Positions 25,713-35,400 of a stretch of DNA of 64,000 nucleotides are shown here, one piece after another. The stretch is from assembly GCF_036245865.1 (NCBI RefSeq), contig NZ_BTTW01000001.1:372001-436000 (forward strand). The letters run 5' to 3'. This DNA comes from Corallococcus caeni. GTDB taxonomy: Bacteria; Myxococcota; Myxococcia; Myxococcales; Myxococcaceae. Positions within the stretch are counted from its first letter, which is position 1. Each line of letters starts with the position of its first letter. The position numbers were made by a program, and so were the translations under genes. Under the pieces are notes generated by a model. The model was not told where the DNA came from. It saw only the letters and a list, made by a program, of their open reading frames with translations, and ran no database searches.

Positions 25713-25904
25713 ATGGCGTGGAAGTGCGACCTCTGTGGGAAGCGTCCGCTGGTGGGTAACAACGTCAGCCACGCGAACAACAAGACCAAGAAGCGGACCC
25801 TGCCGAACCTGCAGAAGGTCCGGGCGAACGTGAGCGGCAGCATCGAGCGCGTGCTGGCCTGCACCCGCTGCATCAAGGCCGGCAAGGTGACCAAGGCCGC
25901 CTGA
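25713..25904 (+). CDS. rpmB: 50S ribosomal protein L28
   Basis: A 63-residue ribosomal protein. It starts [20 protein letters not shown], carries [14 protein letters not shown] and ends in [10 protein letters not shown]. Two CxxC pairs (C5/C8, C50/C53) mark the zinc-binding form. AAGGAG lies 10 bases before the ATG, a strong site. The AT-richer stretch 25650-25700 upstream probably holds its promoter. Confidence 0.97.
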   Translation: MAWKCDLCGKRPLVGNNVSHANNKTKKRTLPNLQKVRANVSGSIERVLACTRCIKAGKVTKAA

Positions 25905-25921
25905 AGTCCGGGAGCCTTCCG

Positions 25922-26875
25922 GTGGGCATGACGCGCGCTCGAAAGTCCGCGCTTCCGCCCACCGAACGGCTCCACCCCCGTGCGGATGACCTGGACCTCC
26001 TCCCTGTCGAGGCGGTCGTCCGACGGTTGCATCAAGAAGACCTGATCGCGCTTCGCGCGGTCCGTGAGGCATTGCCGTCCATCGCGACGGCGGCCCGGGC
26101 CGTGGCGGAAGCGCTGCGCGCTGGCGGCCGGCTGCTCTACGTGGGCGCGGGCACCAGCGGACGGCTCGGCGTGCTCGACGCGAGCGAGTGTCCCCCCACC
26201 TTCGGTGTCCCGGCGACGCGGGTCCAGGCGGCCATCGCTGGCGGCCGGAAGGCCCTGACGCATGCCGTGGAGGGCGCCGAGGACGACGTCGGCGCGGGAG
26301 CCCGGGCGGTGCGGGCCTTCCGGGCGACGGCGCGGGACGTGGTGTGCGGCATCTCGGCCTCCGCCTCCACGCCGTATGTCCGGGGCGCGCTGGACGCGGC
26401 CCGCGAGCGGGGGGCGCGCACGGTGCTGGTGTGCTGCAACCCGCCCGGGCCGCTCATGCGCGCGGACACGGTGGTGCTGGCGCGCACGGGGCCGGAGGTG
26501 GTGGCGGGCTCCACGCGGCTGAAGGCGGGCACGGCGACGAAGCTCGTGCTCAACGCCCTCACCACGGCGGCGTTCGTGTCGCTGGGCCACGTGTACCGGG
26601 GGCGCATGGTGGACGTGCGTCCGACGAACGTGAAGCTGCGGGCCCGCGCGGCGCGCATGGTGGCGGAGCTGACGGACCTGCCTCCGGCGCGCGCGGAGGC
26701 CCTGCTCAAGGCCGCGGGGGACAACGTGAAGCTGGCGCTGGCCATGCACTTCACGGGGCTCCCGGCGGCCCAGGCGCGGCGCCGGTTGAAGGACGCGGGC
26801 CTGCGAGGGCTCGAGCGTCCGGCGAAGGCCCGGGCGGCTTCCGGCGGCAAGCCGCGTCCGCGCGTCCGGCCCTGA
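25922..26875 (+). CDS. murQ: N-acetylmuramic acid 6-phosphate etherase
   Basis: A 317-residue cytosolic enzyme that cuts the lactyl ether of MurNAc-6-phosphate in cell wall recycling. SIS-fold motifs: YVGAGTSGRLGVLDASECPPTFG (substrate site with catalytic Glu), AGGRKALTHAVEGAEDD, GISASASTPYV and the TKLVLNALTTAAF helix, then the C-terminal helical part. GTG at 25922 has GGGAG 7 bases ahead; an ATG two codons later is possible. It lies 17 bases after rpmB and 139 bases before anmK, which makes the substrate of MurQ. Confidence 0.93.
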   Translation: MGMTRARKSALPPTERLHPRADDLDLLPVEAVVRRLHQEDLIALRAVREALPSIATAARAVAEALRAGGRLLYVGAGTSGRLGVLDASECPPTFGVPATRVQAAIAGGRKALTHAVEGAEDDVGAGARAVRAFRATARDVVCGISASASTPYVRGALDAARERGARTVLVCCNPPGPLMRADTVVLARTGPEVVAGSTRLKAGTATKLVLNALTTAAFVSLGHVYRGRMVDVRPTNVKLRARAARMVAELTDLPPARAEALLKAAGDNVKLALAMHFTGLPAAQARRRLKDAGLRGLERPAKARAASGGKPRPRVRP

Positions 26876-27014
26876 CGCAACGCGGTCCGGGCTGGGGCCG
26901 AAGACTGCCGGAACCCGAACACGGAGCGCCGCGAAGGGCGTCATTCCCAGACACACGGGCTGCCCGCCGGGCCGGGGTCCGGCGAGCGTGGGTGCCGGGC
27001 TTTAGACTTGGAGC

Positions 27015-28178
27015 ATGCGCCCCGCCACGCCACCCTCCCCCTCCCTGCCGCCCCGGCTGTGCGTGGGCGTGCTGTCCGGCACCAGCGTGGACGCGGCGGA
27101 CGCAGCGCTGTGCCGCGTGGAGGGCACGGGCGCGGGCGTGGCGCTCCAGCTGCTCGCGCACGTCTCACACCCCTTCTCCCCGGACCTCGTCGCGCGGGTC
27201 CTGGGGCCGCAGGACGCCCGGAGCCTCTGCGCCCTCAACTTCGAGCTCGGGGAGCGCTTCGCGGAGGCCGTCCTCGCCGTCATCGCGCGCGCGGGCGTGA
27301 AGCCCGGGGACATCCACGTCGTCGGCTCCCATGGCCAGACGATGGCCCACCTGCCTTCGGACCTGTCCCCCATCGCCTCCACGCTCCAGATTGGCGAAGC
27401 GGACGTCATCGCCGAGCGCACCGGCCTGCCCGTCGTCAGCGACTTCCGCACCCGCGACATGGCGGTGGGGGGACAGGGCGCCCCGCTCGTGCCCTACCTG
27501 GACTGGGCCGTCTTCCGGAACCGCGAGCGGCCGGACGCCACGCGCGCGTTCCTCAACCTGGGCGGCATCGCCAACGTGAGCGTCGTGGGCGAGCACGTGG
27601 ACGACACGCTCGCGTTCGACACCGGGCCCGCGAACATGGTGCTGGACGGCCTGGCGCGCCGGGTGACGCAGGGCCAGCTCGGGTGTGACCGGGACGGGAG
27701 CCTGTCCTCCCGGGGCCAGGTGATTCCGGGGCTCCTGGAGGAGCTGCTCGCGCATCCGTTCCTCGCGCGTCCCCCACCGCGCAGCGCGGGCCGCGAGGGC
27801 TTTGGCGAGGCGCTGGTGGACCGGCTCTGGGAGGCGGCCCCGGAGCGGCCCCACGACCTGATGGCCACCGCGCGCGCCTTCACCGTGGAGGCCACCGCGC
27901 GCGCCTTCGAGACCTGGGTGCACCCCCGCTTCCCCCGGCTGGAGGCGGTGTATGCCTCCGGGGGTGGGACACGGAACCCGGTGCTCATGGCGGACCTGCG
28001 GGCGCGGCTGGCCCCGGTGCCGCTGGAGCGGCTGGACGTGCTGGGCTTCCCCGAGGAGGCGAAGGAGGCGGCCCTCTTCGCCCTGCTCGCGGCCGAGCAC
28101 CGGGCCGGGACGCCCGCGAATGTTCGCCCCGCAACTGGCGCAATGCGCCGAGTCGTTCTAGGTAAGCTGACACCGTGA
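27015..28178 (+). CDS. anmK: 1,6-anhydro-N-acetylmuramyl-L-amino acid kinase
   Basis: A 387-residue sugar kinase of the Hsp70/hexokinase fold that opens and phosphorylates anhydroMurNAc to MurNAc-6-P. GVLSGTSVDAADAAL (phosphate 1), HGQTMAHL, SDFRTRDMAVGGQGAPLVP (catalytic Asp), NLGGIANVS, FDTGPANMVLD and SGGGTRNPVLM are all present. Full length. With murQ just upstream it forms a recycling pair. It ends in a GTGA overlap with the next gene. Confidence 0.95.
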   Translation: MRPATPPSPSLPPRLCVGVLSGTSVDAADAALCRVEGTGAGVALQLLAHVSHPFSPDLVARVLGPQDARSLCALNFELGERFAEAVLAVIARAGVKPGDIHVVGSHGQTMAHLPSDLSPIASTLQIGEADVIAERTGLPVVSDFRTRDMAVGGQGAPLVPYLDWAVFRNRERPDATRAFLNLGGIANVSVVGEHVDDTLAFDTGPANMVLDGLARRVTQGQLGCDRDGSLSSRGQVIPGLLEELLAHPFLARPPPRSAGREGFGEALVDRLWEAAPERPHDLMATARAFTVEATARAFETWVHPRFPRLEAVYASGGGTRNPVLMADLRARLAPVPLERLDVLGFPEEAKEAALFALLAAEHRAGTPANVRPATGAMRRVVLGKLTP

Positions 28179-29320
28179 GCAGCGTGAACCTGATGGCCCG
28201 CGAAGTGGCCGCGAAGATCGTCTTCTACGGCCCCGGCCTGTCGGGGAAGACGACGACCCTGCGAAAGGTCTACGAGACCGTTCGCCCGGCCCACCGCGGC
28301 GAGATGATGTCCATCGCCACCGAGGGCGACCGGACGCTCTTCTTCGACTTCCTGCCCGTGAAGGTGGAGCGCGTGGGCGACTGCTCCGTGCGCCTGGCCC
28401 TCTACACCGTGCCCGGACAGGTCTTCTACAACGCCACCCGCAAGCTGGTGCTCCAGGGCGCGGACGGCGTCGTGTTCGTGGCGGACTCGCAGGCGGAGGC
28501 CATGGACGCCAACCGCGAGTCCCTGGCCAACCTGGAGGAGAACCTCCTGGAGAACGGCATCCGGTTGGACCGCTTTCCGCTGGTGATGCAGTGGAACAAG
28601 CGGGACCTGGACAGCGTCCTCTCCGTGGAGGAGCTGCGCCGGGAGCTCAACCCGCGCGGCGTCCCCGACTTCGAGTCGGCCGCCACCAGTGGCCGCGGCG
28701 TGATGGACACGCTCAAGACCATCACCCGGCTGGTCATCAAGGACCTGCGCGCCAAGCGCATCGTGCCGCCGCCCCGCCCCGCGCCGCCCCCGCCCGGCAG
28801 CGCCCCCGCGGGCCTGGAGGCGCAGCTCGCGCAGCACCTGCACCACCGCCAGCCTCCGGCCGCGACGCCGCCCGCCTCCACGGGCTCCACCGCCGCCGCC
28901 ATCTCCGCCACGCCCGTGCCCCGCACGCTGACGGCACCGGCCCCGCCCCGCGTGGAGCCCGCCGCCGTGCCCGTCGTCTCCGCGAACACGGGCAGCAAGG
29001 TGCTGGGGCCCACGAGCGCGCTGGCGCCCGGGGACCTCTTCGACCACGCCCGGGCCGCGGAGGCCGCCTTCATCGCCGGGGACTACACCACCTGCGTCAC
29101 CGCCTGCACCGACGCCGTCCGGCGCGCCATGGCGTTCGCGGGTGAGGGCTCCCTGGCGCAGCAGGCCTTCCTGCTCCACGTGGACGGCTCGGACCTGCTG
29201 CGGCTGCAGGGCCTGTCCACGCTGCCGCAGCTGCGCGTGGACGACGCGGCCTTCGCGCTCTACGTCCTGATGCAGGTCTTCGTGCGGCTCAACGCCGTGG
29301 GACTTCCGACCGCCGGGTGA
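28175..29320 (+). CDS. MglA-like Ras-family GTPase with Pro-rich C-terminal extension
   Basis: A 381-residue protein. Residues 10-200 are a GTPase of the bacterial MglA group: P-loop GPGLSGKT (Lys25), LYTVPGQ at 77-82 in the place of the usual DxxGQ, and NKRD (141-144) as the base-specificity motif. The T-V-P-G form is typical of MglA, which controls polarity and motility in Myxococcus. A Pro/Ala-rich linker (about 200-285) joins a small all-helical C-terminal domain (about 290-375) that MglA lacks. The GTG start overlaps the anmK stop. The role is inferred; polarity or secretion control is possible. Confidence 0.85.
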   Translation: MSSVNLMAREVAAKIVFYGPGLSGKTTTLRKVYETVRPAHRGEMMSIATEGDRTLFFDFLPVKVERVGDCSVRLALYTVPGQVFYNATRKLVLQGADGVVFVADSQAEAMDANRESLANLEENLLENGIRLDRFPLVMQWNKRDLDSVLSVEELRRELNPRGVPDFESAATSGRGVMDTLKTITRLVIKDLRAKRIVPPPRPAPPPPGSAPAGLEAQLAQHLHHRQPPAATPPASTGSTAAAISATPVPRTLTAPAPPRVEPAAVPVVSANTGSKVLGPTSALAPGDLFDHARAAEAAFIAGDYTTCVTACTDAVRRAMAFAGEGSLAQQAFLLHVDGSDLLRLQGLSTLPQLRVDDAAFALYVLMQVFVRLNAVGLPTAG

Positions 29321-29326
29321 CGGGAC

Positions 29327-29361
29327 GGCCGGGGCACGGCTTCAAGCCGTGCCCACCGGCC
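29327..29361. terminator. Long hairpin between convergent genes
   Basis: An inverted repeat centred at 29343: 11-base arms (29332-29342 and 29344-29354), extended by GGCCG/CGGCC after a 2-base bulge. It sits between the stops of the GTPase gene and the DUF4388 gene and can fold on both strands; no long T tract follows. Confidence 0.65.
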
Positions 29362-29366
29362 CCACG

Positions 29367-30452
29367 TCAGCGCGGATACGCGAGCTCCAGCAGCCCCATG
29401 CGGTGCAGCTTCGCCAGCGTCTTGAGCGTCTCCAGCTCGCGCGCGGGGCTGGCCAGCACCAGCGTGGACACGTCCCACGTCCCGCTGATGAGCCCGGCGA
29501 TCTGCCGCTCCTCCGGCTTGAGCATCACCATCGTCTGCGGGGATTGGATGAGCCGCGGCACCACCAGCGGCGGCAGGTCCGCGTAGAGCGCGGCCACGTG
29601 CTCGCGCTGCACCAGGCGCGCGAACTCGCGCACGCGCCGGTCCGCGGGGTCGCTGGCCAGCAGGGACGCGCACACGATGCCGGCCGCGTCGTACTGGCCC
29701 TCGCGCATCAGCACCGCGCCCTTCTCCAGCATCTCCGCCACCGGATCCGCTTCCACCTGCGGCGCGCCGTCCACCTCCACCAGCTTCGCGCGCAAGAGCT
29801 CGTGCACCCGGCGCGTCACCGACGAGCGCGACACGCCCATGGACAGCCGCAGCCGCCCCAGGTTCTGCGGCGTCGTCGTCAGCGCCAGGATGATCCGGTG
29901 CATCAGGGGCTGGCTGGGGCTGGGCGGAGAGAGCGCCTTCACGCTCAGCGCGTCGATGGGCAGCGCCTTGTCCACGTCCCCCTGCTCGTCCACCCAGCGC
30001 AGGGATTCGAAGAGCAGCTCGCGGATGCTCATGTCGGACGGCACCCAGTCCTCACCGGTGCGGTCCGCGTCCTCCGTCCAGTGGAACGTGCCCTGCCCCG
30101 CGATGGTCAGGTCCGTCATCGCCGCGAACAGCTCCTCGCGGCCCAAATCCCTCACCCATCTCGCCTGCACGCCGTGCGCGTCGAAGGCCGCGTCCACGTC
30201 CGGCGTGCGCGCCAGCTCGTCGAAGGCAGCCAGCACGCGCGTGCCCGTGGCCAGCTTCGGCAGCGACAGCAGGCGGGCCACCCGGCCGCGCAGCCCTTCG
30301 CTCGCGGTGGCGCCCACCTGGCCGGACAGGAGGAACAACTTGCGCTCGCCTGCTTCCCACGACAGCTGCAACGTCCCCGTCTTGCGGGAGCTGTCCAGCC
30401 ATTGAAGGAACTCGGGGAGCGGGTAGCTGAAGAGGTCGCCGTGGATGGCCAT
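29367..30452 (-). CDS. DUF4388 (PATAN-like) domain protein
   Basis: A 361-residue cytosolic protein. It opens with the DUF4388 domain: GDLFSYPLPEFLQWLDSSRKTGTLQL and then a beta-rich block with LFLLSGQVGATASEG. A winged-helix-like segment (about 195-235, LGRLRLSMGVSRSSVTRRVHELL) follows, then helical repeats. DUF4388 proteins are many in Myxococcota and pair with two-component and GTPase systems; here the MglA-like GTPase gene is convergent. ATG start at 30452; the divergent gene begins close by. Confidence 0.75.
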   Translation of the reverse strand: MAIHGDLFSYPLPEFLQWLDSSRKTGTLQLSWEAGERKLFLLSGQVGATASEGLRGRVARLLSLPKLATGTRVLAAFDELARTPDVDAAFDAHGVQARWVRDLGREELFAAMTDLTIAGQGTFHWTEDADRTGEDWVPSDMSIRELLFESLRWVDEQGDVDKALPIDALSVKALSPPSPSQPLMHRIILALTTTPQNLGRLRLSMGVSRSSVTRRVHELLRAKLVEVDGAPQVEADPVAEMLEKGAVLMREGQYDAAGIVCASLLASDPADRRVREFARLVQREHVAALYADLPPLVVPRLIQSPQTMVMLKPEERQIAGLISGTWDVSTLVLASPARELETLKTLAKLHRMGLLELAYPR

Positions 30453-30484
30453 GCGTGTCGGATTCGAGGATACAGTCCCGGGCC

Positions 30485-31420
30485 GTGCGCGTCGCGGTCC
30501 TGTTCATCGATGGGGTGGGCATCGGACGGAAGGACCCGGCCGTGAACCCGCTCGCGGACCGCGACCACCTCCTGGCCTGGTTCCAGGACGCCCCCGCCCC
30601 CGTCCTGCCCCACGGCGGCGTGGGCCTCGCGGTGGACCCCACCTTCGGCGTCCCCGGCCGGCCCCAGTCCGCCTCCAACCAGACGGCCATCCTCACCGGG
30701 GACCCCGCCCCCGTCCTCGTGGGCGGCCACGTGCTGGGCTACCCCAACACCGCCCTGCGGGAGCTGCTCGCGGAGCGCTCCATCGTGCGGCGCCTCAAGG
30801 CCGCGGGCCGCACGGCCACCTTCGCCAACGCGTACCCCGCGCCGTACCTGGACGCGCTCGGCGTCCCCCGGCGCCCGTCCACGTCCCCGCCGGAGTTCAC
30901 CCTCTCCGAGCGCGCCGCGCGCAAGGTGCGCCCCTCCGCCGCGAAGCTCGCCTTCGCCGCGGGCCAGGAGCGCCTGCGCACGCTGGACGACGCGCGGGCG
31001 GACGACGGCCTCACCCACGACATCACCGGGGCCAACGCGCGCGCGCACGGGCTGGACGTGCCCCACCGCACGCCGGGCGAAGCCGCGGCCCTCTTCTGGC
31101 GCATCGCGGGACAGGCGGACTTCACCTTCTTCGAGCACTACCTCGCCGACGAGGCCGGCCACGCGCAGGACTTCACGGCCGCCCGCCTGGCGCTCGACAC
31201 CTTCGACGCCTTCCTGCGCGCCGTCGCCGCCACGCGGCCCCACGACGCACGCGTGTTGGTGTGCAGTGACCACGGCAACGTGGAGGACCTGTCGGTTCGA
31301 GGACACACCGTGCACGCCGTGCCCATGCTCTACTTCGGCCCCTCCGCCCCGGAGGTAGCGTCGTTCTCCACCGTCGCGGACGTGGGCCGCGCCGTGGTGC
31401 GCTGGCTCGGCGCCGACTGA
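30485..31420 (+). CDS. Alkaline phosphatase superfamily protein, phosphoglycerate-mutase-like
   Basis: A 311-residue metal enzyme. FIDGVGIG at the N-terminus gives the first metal Asp, ASNQTAILTG the Thr/Ser region, and VCSDHGNVEDLSVRGHTVH the Asp-His and His ligands, as in cofactor-independent phosphoglycerate mutases and phosphopentomutases. It is shorter than those enzymes (about 500 and 400), lacking most of the inserted cap, so the substrate is unknown. I use the GTG at 30485 since one at 30455 would leave only 2 bases to the divergent gene; the Shine-Dalgarno is weak for both. Confidence 0.7.
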   Translation: MRVAVLFIDGVGIGRKDPAVNPLADRDHLLAWFQDAPAPVLPHGGVGLAVDPTFGVPGRPQSASNQTAILTGDPAPVLVGGHVLGYPNTALRELLAERSIVRRLKAAGRTATFANAYPAPYLDALGVPRRPSTSPPEFTLSERAARKVRPSAAKLAFAAGQERLRTLDDARADDGLTHDITGANARAHGLDVPHRTPGEAAALFWRIAGQADFTFFEHYLADEAGHAQDFTAARLALDTFDAFLRAVAATRPHDARVLVCSDHGNVEDLSVRGHTVHAVPMLYFGPSAPEVASFSTVADVGRAVVRWLGAD

Positions 31421-31431
31421 AGGGACGTGGG

Positions 31432-32403
31432 ATGCGGGTGGGCGGTACCGGACGATGGAGCCTGCTGCTCGCCCTGCTCGCGACGACGGTCCTCCTTTCC
31501 GCCTGCGCCTCCGCGCCCCAGAAGCCCGTCAGCCCCGCCGCCACGCTGGCGCTGCCCGGCGGTGAGTTCCGCTTCGCGCACACCCAGGAGGACACCCAGG
31601 CCGCGGACATGGTCCGCCGCGCGGTGGAGCACGCCGGCCCCCGCCTGGCCCGCTGGGGCACGTTCCAGGAGCCCGTCACCCTCATCATCCACCCCAACCA
31701 CGCCGCCCTGGAGCGCGCCGCCCACCGGCCCGGCTACGACTTCCTGCGCGCCTGGGCCCGCTACGAGCAGGTGGAGGTCCAGAGCCCCCGCACGTGGACG
31801 CGCGCCGGCGCCACGCAGAAGCAGGTGGACGAACTGCTGCTGCACGAGCTCACCCACAGCCTCATGTGGCAGGCGTCCGCCAGCGTGTCGGACTGGACGA
31901 AGAAGGGCATCCCCCTGTGGTTCAGCGAGGGCATGGCCTCGTACACCGCCGCCCAGGGCTACCGCGTCCCCAGCCTGGAGGACCTGTCCCGCTTCCTCCA
32001 TCAATACCCCCAGGCGGATCCGCTCGCGCGCGCCGAGTCCCTCTACGAGACCGAGAACGCCACCGTGTACGGCGCCGCCCACCACGCCTTCACCTTCCTC
32101 ATGGAGCGCTACGGCGAGGCGCGCGTCCGGGGCGTCCTCATCGCCATGCGCCAGGGCCAGGACTTCACCGGCGGCTTCCAGGAGTCCGTCGGCCTGCCCG
32201 TGGACGCCTTCCTGCGCGACTTCCGCCGCTACGTGTTCCTGCGCGGCTTCAAGGGGGGCCGGCTGGCCCCACCCCCGGCCCAACCTCGCCCCGAAGGGCG
32301 CGGAATTCCTCGGAATCCACCGCTTCCAGCCGCACCTACCCCACATTCGCCCACTTCCACGCCACCGGACACAACTCCGGAGGCCCCAAGCCCGACAAGT
32401 TGA
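31432..32403 (+). CDS. Putative lipoprotein metallopeptidase (peptidase MA-like, HExxH)
   Basis: A 323-residue envelope lipoprotein: signal peptide with lipobox LSAC and Cys25, a mixed domain, then H138-ELTH-142 with the third ligand in FSEGMAS (Glu166), the gluzincin pattern of peptidase MA-like proteins. The substrate is unknown. The end of the protein is a Pro/Thr/Ser-rich tail (about 285-323). It lies 11 bases after the preceding gene and may share its transcript. Confidence 0.8.
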   Translation: MRVGGTGRWSLLLALLATTVLLSACASAPQKPVSPAATLALPGGEFRFAHTQEDTQAADMVRRAVEHAGPRLARWGTFQEPVTLIIHPNHAALERAAHRPGYDFLRAWARYEQVEVQSPRTWTRAGATQKQVDELLLHELTHSLMWQASASVSDWTKKGIPLWFSEGMASYTAAQGYRVPSLEDLSRFLHQYPQADPLARAESLYETENATVYGAAHHAFTFLMERYGEARVRGVLIAMRQGQDFTGGFQESVGLPVDAFLRDFRRYVFLRGFKGGRLAPPPAQPRPEGRGIPRNPPLPAAPTPHSPTSTPPDTTPEAPSPTS

Positions 32404-32430
32404 GCAAGCCCGCTATGCGTGGGCCGCCGG

Positions 32431-32441
32431 AGGTCTCCCCC
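32431..32441 (+). promoter_or_regulatory. 11-base translation leader before the GH13 gene
   Basis: AGGTCTCCCCC directly abuts the GTG start of the GH13 gene, and the same 11 bases abut the ATG at 42205. The AGG part (GGAGG here) is the ribosome binding site, 8 bases before the start. The identity beyond the binding site is unexpected. Confidence 0.5.
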
Positions 32442-35400
32442 GTGACTGATTCGAAAATCAACCGCCCGAAACTCACCTCGTCCCCCACCACGGGCTCCTC
32501 CGCCGTTGATCCCGCGAAGCTCGCGGCGCAGCAGAAGGCCGCCGCCGCGAAGGCCGCCGCCGTGAAGCGCAACCAGTCCGGCTTCGAGTCCGCACCGGCG
32601 GCGGGCGCCCGTACGCCCGTGGCCGGCACCGGCAACCTGGCCCGCTCCGCCAACGCGAGCGCGCTGCTGGGCGCCGCGCCCACGTCCGCCGTGAAGTCGA
32701 ACGCGACGGTGGCGAACCCGACGACGCGCACCATCACCTTCACCTACGACGCGGGCCCGCACGCGCAGCTCACCAACCCGAAGCTCAAGGGCAGCTGGGA
32801 CGCGGACGGCCGCTTCAACGCGCAGTGGTCCTCCGGCGGCATCCCCATGAAGCCGCTGGGCAACGGCAAGTACGAGGCCACGGTGAAGGTGGCGGACGAC
32901 GGCCTGGCGCACAACTGGGAGTGGGGCGTCAGCGTGGACGGCCCGTCCGGCAAGGACCAGTGGGCGGTGATGGGCGAGGGCAACCTCAAGCTGGACCTGT
33001 CCAAGCCCACCGCGTCCTACGCGCCCACGACGTACCACTCCATGGGCGCGCAGCGCTCCGGCAAGGACGTGTCCTTCAAGTTCTGGGCGCCGGACGCGCG
33101 CGCCGTGCAGGTGAAGGTGACGGACAAGCAGGGCCGCGAGCAGCGCATCCCCATGACGCGCGACGAGGGCGGCAACTGGACCGCGCAGGCCAGGGGCGCG
33201 TGGGACCAGATGGAGGGCAAGGCCTACGTCTACGAAGTGGTGGACTCCACGGGCGCCACCAGCGACCGGCCGGACCCGTACGCGCGCCGGATGATGGGCG
33301 AGCAGCGCGGCATCGACCGGCTCTACCTGGACCCCACGCGCGGCAAGGAGGTGGACCGCTACTTCACGGGCGCCACCGGCCTGATGCGCTTCGACGTGGA
33401 CGACGCCGGGGACGCGGACAGCGCGTACCTGGTCCTCAAGGACGGCGACGGCAACCCGCTCAACAAGGCGCAGCTCCAGGAGCGCCTGGGCAAGTTCGAC
33501 GACGGCCTCATCGACAAGCTGCGCGGCGGGAAGTTCAACGACTTCTGGTCGCGCAACGTCACCGACGACGGCCGCATCAAGATGACGAACGAGGGCGGCG
33601 CGTGGACCACGCTCGTCAACGACCCGGACAAGCTCGCGGGCCTTCGCTACGAGTTCCAGGTGTTCGACAAGGACGCGCAGGGGAAGCTCCACCTGCGCGA
33701 CGACGTGAACAACGACGGCAAGCTCTCCGACACGGAGCGCCTGGCGTCGTCGGAGAACGACCCCTGGAGCGACCTCATCACCCAGGGCAGCGGCGTGTCC
33801 TTCCGCGGCTCCATCCTCACGGACCCCACGAAGTTCCAGTTCAAGAACGACGACGTGCCGCGTGAGAAGGACCCGTCGAAGTGGACGGTGTACCAGCTGC
33901 ACGTGGGCAGCTTCCTGGGGCAGGCGGGCAACTCCAACCGCTCCACCATGGAGGACCTGATCAAGAAGCTGGATTACTTCAAGGAGCTGGGCGTCACCAC
34001 GCTGGAGCTGCTGCCCACCAACGAGGTGGAGGGCCCGCGCAACTGGGGCTACCTGGGCGTCAACAGCCTGGCCGCGGAGAGCTCCTTCGGCTTCGAGGAC
34101 GAGACGGGCCAGTGGGTGGAGGGCGACGAGGCCCTCAAGCGCTTCATCGACGCGGCCCACGGCAAGGGCCTCAACGTGGTGTCGGACGTCGTCTACAACC
34201 ACGTCTTCGGCGACTACAACGGCCTGTGGAACGTGGGCGGCCCCAGCAACCCCTACTTCAACTGGGCCAAGGAGCCCGGCAAGTTCGAGCAGCGCGACAC
34301 GCCGTGGGGCGCCGTGCCCGCGTACGACACGCCGCAGGTGAAGCAGCTCTTCGTGGACCACGCCGTGCAGCAGGTGGCGGAGCTGCGGTTCGACGGCCTG
34401 CGCTTCGACTTCACGGAGCCCATCAAGGGCGTGGGCGGCAAGGCGGGCTGGGACATGCTCCGGGAGATCAACCGCCAGGTGCACTTCATCAACCCGAACG
34501 CGTGGACCGTGGCGGAGCAGTTCGACTACGACCCGGACATCTCGCGCCCGGCGAAGTCGGACGGCACGGGCGGCGGCTTCGACGCGCAGTGGTACACGGA
34601 GTTCCAGCACCGGCTGGTGCGCGACAACAGCAAGCCGGGCCTGGTGCAGGCCGCCTCGCGCGGGATGAAGACGGACGTGGACGCGTTCGTGGACCTGATG
34701 ACGAACCCGCGCGGCCTGGACGACTGGAAGCACGCGCTGTCCATCATCTCCAACCACGACGAGGTGGGGAACGCGGAGCGCACCATGAACACCGCGGAGG
34801 GAGAGAAGGCCACCGACTTCCCGGACCAGTGGTCGCGCGGCGCCGCCCGCTTCACCGCCGGCATCGGCATGGCGGGCCCCGGCATCCCCATGTTCTTCCA
34901 GGGTGACGAGTTCGGCGCCCAGAACGACTTCCGCTGGGGCAACCCGTCCACCTGGGACAGCGACTGGAGCTGGCAGGACGTGGGCAAGGGCGTGGACTTC
35001 GGCAAGGTGACCTTCAACGACGCCACCAAGGCCACCTACGAGCGCCTCTTCGAGCTGTCCCCGGACGCGCGCGCGAAGGACAGCGCGTACAAGGCCTTCT
35101 CCGCGGACGACAAGAAGCTGTTCGCGGAGGTGGCCGCCCTGCCCGCCTCCGAGCGCAAGGACGCGATGCTGGACGTCACCCGCCGGCAGTCCTTCAACTT
35201 CTACAAGGACGCCATCGGCCTCAGGAACAGCAGCAACGCCTTCAGCGCGGCGGCGGAGGTCAAGCGCGTCTACACCCACAACGACGACAGCGTGATGGCC
35301 TTCACGCGCAAGTCCGGCAACGAGGAGTTCCTCGTGGTGGGCAGCCTCAACAAGAAGAACCTGGAGGGCTACTCGCTGCCCCTGCCCCCGGGCCAGTGGA

